From the NCBI GenBank assembly GCA_013298335.1, contig JAAFHI010000103.1:1-8255 (forward strand): a stretch of DNA of 8,255 bases. The letters run 5' to 3'. Below the pieces are notes generated by a model. It saw nothing but the letters and a program-made list of their open reading frames with translations, was not told the origin of the DNA and made no database searches. A program made the translations under genes and the position numbers. Below are positions 5,753 to 8,255 of this stretch, one piece after another (the stretch's first letter is position 1; every line of letters starts with the position of its first letter). The stretch is from Actinomycetota bacterium. Lineage in GTDB: Bacteria > Acidobacteriota > Blastocatellia > Chloracidobacteriales > Chloracidobacteriaceae.

Positions 5753-6355
5753 TCACCGGCCCATGCGCGCGACCACGCGGGTCGGCGCTGGCATGGAGAA
5801 TTCGGGAGTGGTCGGTTGCGTTGGGGTGAGTTCCGAAACCGGACCTTTCCGCTTGGCCGGTTCGGGATAGCGAAGTTCCTGAACGTTGACCTTCTGTTCG
5901 GGATTCCAGTGACCGTCCCGCATGATTTTTTGAGCATAGGCCTTCGGACCGGATGGAACCGGCTGCCCCTGCGCCAACCGTTTGGCCAGACCGTTTTCCC
6001 CCATGTTGTAGCCCGCGAGTGCATATTCGAGATTTCCGTCGAACTTCTTCAGAAGGTCCCGCATATATCGCGCCTGCGCGTCGATGGCTTTCGGGAAGTC
6101 GGTTCTCTCATCAACACCGCCACCCACCTTGAGGCCGTAATGGCGGGCGGTGCCTTCCAGAAACTGCGCCGGTCCGACGGCCCCACTGAGCGACCGTGCT
6201 TCCTTGCGGTAACCGGACTCGTGGAATCCCTGAGCCATTAAAACTTCGGCTGGCACGCCGTATTTCCGCCCGGTTTCACGATAAATGGCTTCAAGCCAGG
6301 GAGGAGGCGGTTTGTAGTCATTTCTTTTTGGTTTGGAATTCAGATTGTCAGACAT
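5753..6355 (-). CDS. SLT-type lytic transglycosylase (VirB1/Slt-like)
   Basis: 200 residues. The SLT fold motifs appear in order: VLMAQGFHESGYRKEA with catalytic Glu E46, GAVGPAQFLEGTARHYGL (58-75), FPKAIDAQARYMRDLL (87-102) and ALAGYNMGE (112-120). These enzymes cleave the MurNAc-GlcNAc bond with 1,6-anhydro product formation, here probably to open the wall for a type IV secretion or conjugation apparatus. The C-terminal third (about 150-200) is Pro-rich and likely flexible. There is no signal peptide, so export route or a cytoplasmic or particle-borne role is open. AGGAGA (6361-6366) lies 5 bases before the ATG and overlaps the preceding gene's stop codon, which fits tight coupling. It is clearly different in sequence from the neighbouring EF-hand transglycosylase, so the two are not a recent tandem duplication. 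Confidence 0.85.
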   Translation of the reverse strand: MSDNLNSKPKRNDYKPPPPWLEAIYRETGRKYGVPAEVLMAQGFHESGYRKEARSLSGAVGPAQFLEGTARHYGLKVGGGVDERTDFPKAIDAQARYMRDLLKKFDGNLEYALAGYNMGENGLAKRLAQGQPVPSGPKAYAQKIMRDGHWNPEQKVNVQELRYPEPAKRKGPVSELTPTQPTTPEFSMPAPTRVVARMGR

Positions 6356-6364
6356 GGCTTTCTC

Positions 6365-6967
6365 CTATCGTTTGGTTTGATTGGGTTGAGGTTTCGAGTT
6401 CGCGGTTTGCGGCGAACCCGGTTTGTCGTTGCGGATGAACCGCGCCCGCCCGAGTCCCAGCCAGGCGAGCTGTTCCTCGGCGGGGTTCGGCACGGTACGG
6501 GTGATTTCCTCGATTGAAAGCGGCGCGCCTTTCCAGATGTCGTCGCCGTTTTCACGAAGCACGCGAAAAATGGTGGAGCCTTCGGCAGCGCGCGGCCCGA
6601 CCGGCACGGACCACAGCGTCGCGGTCTTCGCGTCAATGCAGGCATAGCGGTAGAAACACCCGTCACCGACAAAGGCGTTGCCCTCGGCAATGAGCCGTTC
6701 GGGCGGGATGCCGAGGCTGTTGCTCCGTTCAATCAGTTCGGTGAGGGTTTGCGGAAAGTGGCCGTAGCGCCGGGCGTACTCGCGCAGTGATTTGGCGAGG
6801 GCATCGTGGCGCGAAACGGGACGCAGGCGCTCGTGGCGGCGATAGTCGCGCCACTCGGCGTAAGCGAGCGATCCCGCCAGAAAGATCAGCGAGAAGCCGA
6901 ACAGAAAGACCGTGAACGGCAATCGGCTCATGGCGTTCGATGCAGGGCGCGGCTGACGGTCGCTCAT
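6365..6967 (-). CDS. Single-span membrane or exported protein of unknown function in the transfer unit
   Basis: 200 residues. One hydrophobic segment (about 17-36, LPFTVFLFGFSLIFLAGSLA) follows a basic N-terminus. It ends AYA before E38, which would also suit signal peptidase I cleavage, so the protein is either membrane-anchored or exported. The following 50-170 region begins with LAKSLREYARRYGHFPQTL, loosely like the post-helix part of pseudopilin-type proteins, and holds two close cysteines (C104, C110) that could form a disulfide outside the cytoplasm. The tail is Pro, Gln and Lys rich. I do not recognise the family. The ATG overlaps the coupling-protein stop as ATGA and has GGAAGGAGA 6 bases upstream; a second Met (residue 13) lacks a ribosome site. 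Its place between a coupling ATPase and a transglycosylase suggests an envelope component of the same apparatus. Confidence 0.7.
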   Translation of the reverse strand: MSDRQPRPASNAMSRLPFTVFLFGFSLIFLAGSLAYAEWRDYRRHERLRPVSRHDALAKSLREYARRYGHFPQTLTELIERSNSLGIPPERLIAEGNAFVGDGCFYRYACIDAKTATLWSVPVGPRAAEGSTIFRVLRENGDDIWKGAPLSIEEITRTVPNPAEEQLAWLGLGRARFIRNDKPGSPQTANSKPQPNQTKR

Positions 6968-8255
6968 ACGGTTTCTCCTTCCAAAATTGATTCGTCCACT
7001 TCGAAATCAGTGTTTTCATCGAGAATTGGAACGGCTTCCGCATCGGGCAGACGTTCAAACACCAGCGTCGGATCGAGGACGAACGCATCGTCGTCCAGTC
7101 CGGCCACGGTCAGCGGCGCGGGGCTGTCGGTGCGGGCGATGTCGTCGGTGTATGGCGCAACATCCGCCGCGTAATCGGGCAGCGGCGTGCGGAGCACATC
7201 GAGGTGCGTGCCATCGGGCGGGAACTGCACCCGGACCGGCGCGAGGGTGAAGGGAAACACGATGCCCTGCCGGTATTCGGCGAGCTTGCGGATGTCATCG
7301 GCTGAAATCAGGTCGCGACCGACTTCGGGTTTGCGATCCGATTCCGCGCCGCTATTGGCCTGGGTGGAAATCGTGTCGGTGAAGGTGGTGGTCTTGCCCG
7401 CGAGCTGGCAGAAGAAATCCGCCGTTTCGCCCTTGGTTCCGGGGAGCACGATGAGCGTTCGAATCCCCTGCACGATGGCCTGCGCGCCTTCCGCCCCGTA
7501 GATTTTCTTGAGCTGCGCGAAACTCTGAAGCCCCAGCGCGTAGCACATGCCGCGACCGCGACCGGCATTGATGTCGTTTTCGAGGCCGCGAATCGGGACC
7601 GTCCCGGCTTCATCCAGCGAGAACAGGCAATATCGGTTCGCCTGCGTCGCGCTCGACTTCCGCAACGAAGCCGCGAACAACCCGAAGACCGTCGCCAGTA
7701 CATTTTTGTATTCGGTCGCTTGCCCCTCGTCGATCATCACGTAAATCGCATGGCCCGGTTCGCGCAGGATCGACGCGGGTATTTCGCGAATGCCGAGTCG
7801 GCGCTCGGCGTCGTTCGGCGGCGTGAGCACCATCCGTGCAAGCGGCGTGCGGAACGGTTCGAGCTTCACGCTCAGACTGACGAGGATGTTCTGCAACGTT
7901 TCGACGTGGGATGACCGCAGCAGGCCCCAGCCGATGCGGACGTCACGGCAGGTCGATCCCGTCAACGCTTCATCGAGGTGATTGACGACCCGTCCGTCGG
8001 GGCGATGCTCGATGGGATGTTTCGCGATGAATTCGAGAATCGTCGCGACTCCGGCTGGTTCGGAATAGTCACCACGGTTTTCACGTTCGGCGATTTCAAG
8101 CAGCAGAACTTTCAGCAGATTCGTCGTGGACTGCTGCCAGAACTGCTCGTTGTCGCCGCCTTCCGACGACTCGCCCTTCATCCCGCAGATGATGGCCGCG
8201 AGTTCGCCCGCCAGATTGGCGTCGCCGTGAATGCGCCGGATGAGGCCGAGCCGGT
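6964..8255 (-). CDS. Type IV coupling protein, VirD4/TraG/TraD-like ATPase, 5' end outside window
   Basis: At least 429 residues are visible, and the frame continues through the right edge, so an ATG at 8181 is internal. Coupling proteins are inner-membrane hexameric ATPases that hand DNA-relaxase or protein substrates to a type IV secretion channel. Evidence: NEQFWQQSTTNLLKVLL, typical of the family; Walker B RYCLFSLDEAG (7603-7635, with the DE pair); then GRGRGMCYALGLQSFAQLKK, the conserved arginine-rich and Q-S-x-x-Q-L block; and LIVLPGTKGETADFF with AGKTTT. The Walker A loop and N-terminal membrane spans lie beyond the window. The last 35 residues are strongly acidic, as in coupling proteins whose tails contact accessory factors. 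The stop overlaps the next start. It could serve conjugation or effector secretion; no relaxase is visible to decide. Confidence 0.88.
   Translation of the reverse strand, partial: RLGLIRRIHGDANLAGELAAIICGMKGESSEGGDNEQFWQQSTTNLLKVLLLEIAERENRGDYSEPAGVATILEFIAKHPIEHRPDGRVVNHLDEALTGSTCRDVRIGWGLLRSSHVETLQNILVSLSVKLEPFRTPLARMVLTPPNDAERRLGIREIPASILREPGHAIYVMIDEGQATEYKNVLATVFGLFAASLRKSSATQANRYCLFSLDEAGTVPIRGLENDINAGRGRGMCYALGLQSFAQLKKIYGAEGAQAIVQGIRTLIVLPGTKGETADFFCQLAGKTTTFTDTISTQANSGAESDRKPEVGRDLISADDIRKLAEYRQGIVFPFTLAPVRVQFPPDGTHLDVLRTPLPDYAADVAPYTDDIARTDSPAPLTVAGLDDDAFVLDPTLVFERLPDAEAVPILDENTDFEVDESILEGETV

Noticed and set aside
1..8255. tRNA, rRNA, insertion sequence or transposase
   Set aside because: I saw no cloverleaf with the expected T-arm, no rRNA-like sequence and no transposase motifs on either strand.

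Overview
The window is a GC-rich bacterial segment in which every convincing gene lies on the minus strand, so it reads from high to low coordinates. The genes fall into three transcription units separated by two good minus-strand intrinsic terminators. The genes suggest a Gram-negative bacterium: an anaerobic bacteriochlorophyll cyclase gene (bchE), specialised peptidoglycan transglycosylases and a type IV coupling ATPase. I cannot name the phylum from the sequence.

Unit 1 (8255 to 4847) looks like part of a conjugation or type IV secretion cluster. It starts with the C-terminal part of a VirD4/TraG-like coupling ATPase that runs off the right edge. A 200-residue single-span protein follows, then two different transglycosylase-fold proteins, the second ending in an EF-hand. 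The genes overlap or are separated by a few tens of bases, and the unit ends in a hairpin plus T-rich terminator at about 4847-4883.

Unit 2 (about 4776 to 1448) is bchE followed by hemN. BchE is the oxygen-independent Mg-protoporphyrin IX monomethyl ester cyclase, a B12 and radical SAM enzyme. HemN is the oxygen-independent coproporphyrinogen III oxidase. Together they supply two steps of tetrapyrrole synthesis that otherwise need O2, which implies an anaerobic or microaerobic phototroph, or at least a cell carrying that capability. A perfect 7-2-7 dyad upstream of bchE is a candidate operator. A 14-bp stem plus eight T's ends the unit.

Unit 3 (about 1447 to 1) starts with an unusually structured, roughly 330-base non-coding leader containing several nested inverted repeats. 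It then encodes a 217-residue protein built of two similar halves, whose stop overlaps (ATGA) the start of an AbiEii/DUF1814-like nucleotidyltransferase that is cut by the left edge. The pair has the layout of an AbiE-type toxin-antitoxin operon, but the first protein does not look like the usual winged-helix AbiEi antitoxin.

The most interesting points are: a photosynthesis-type operon placed between conjugation-like genes and a toxin-antitoxin-like pair; the non-canonical partner of the nucleotidyltransferase and its structured leader; and the tandem transglycosylases without signal peptides.
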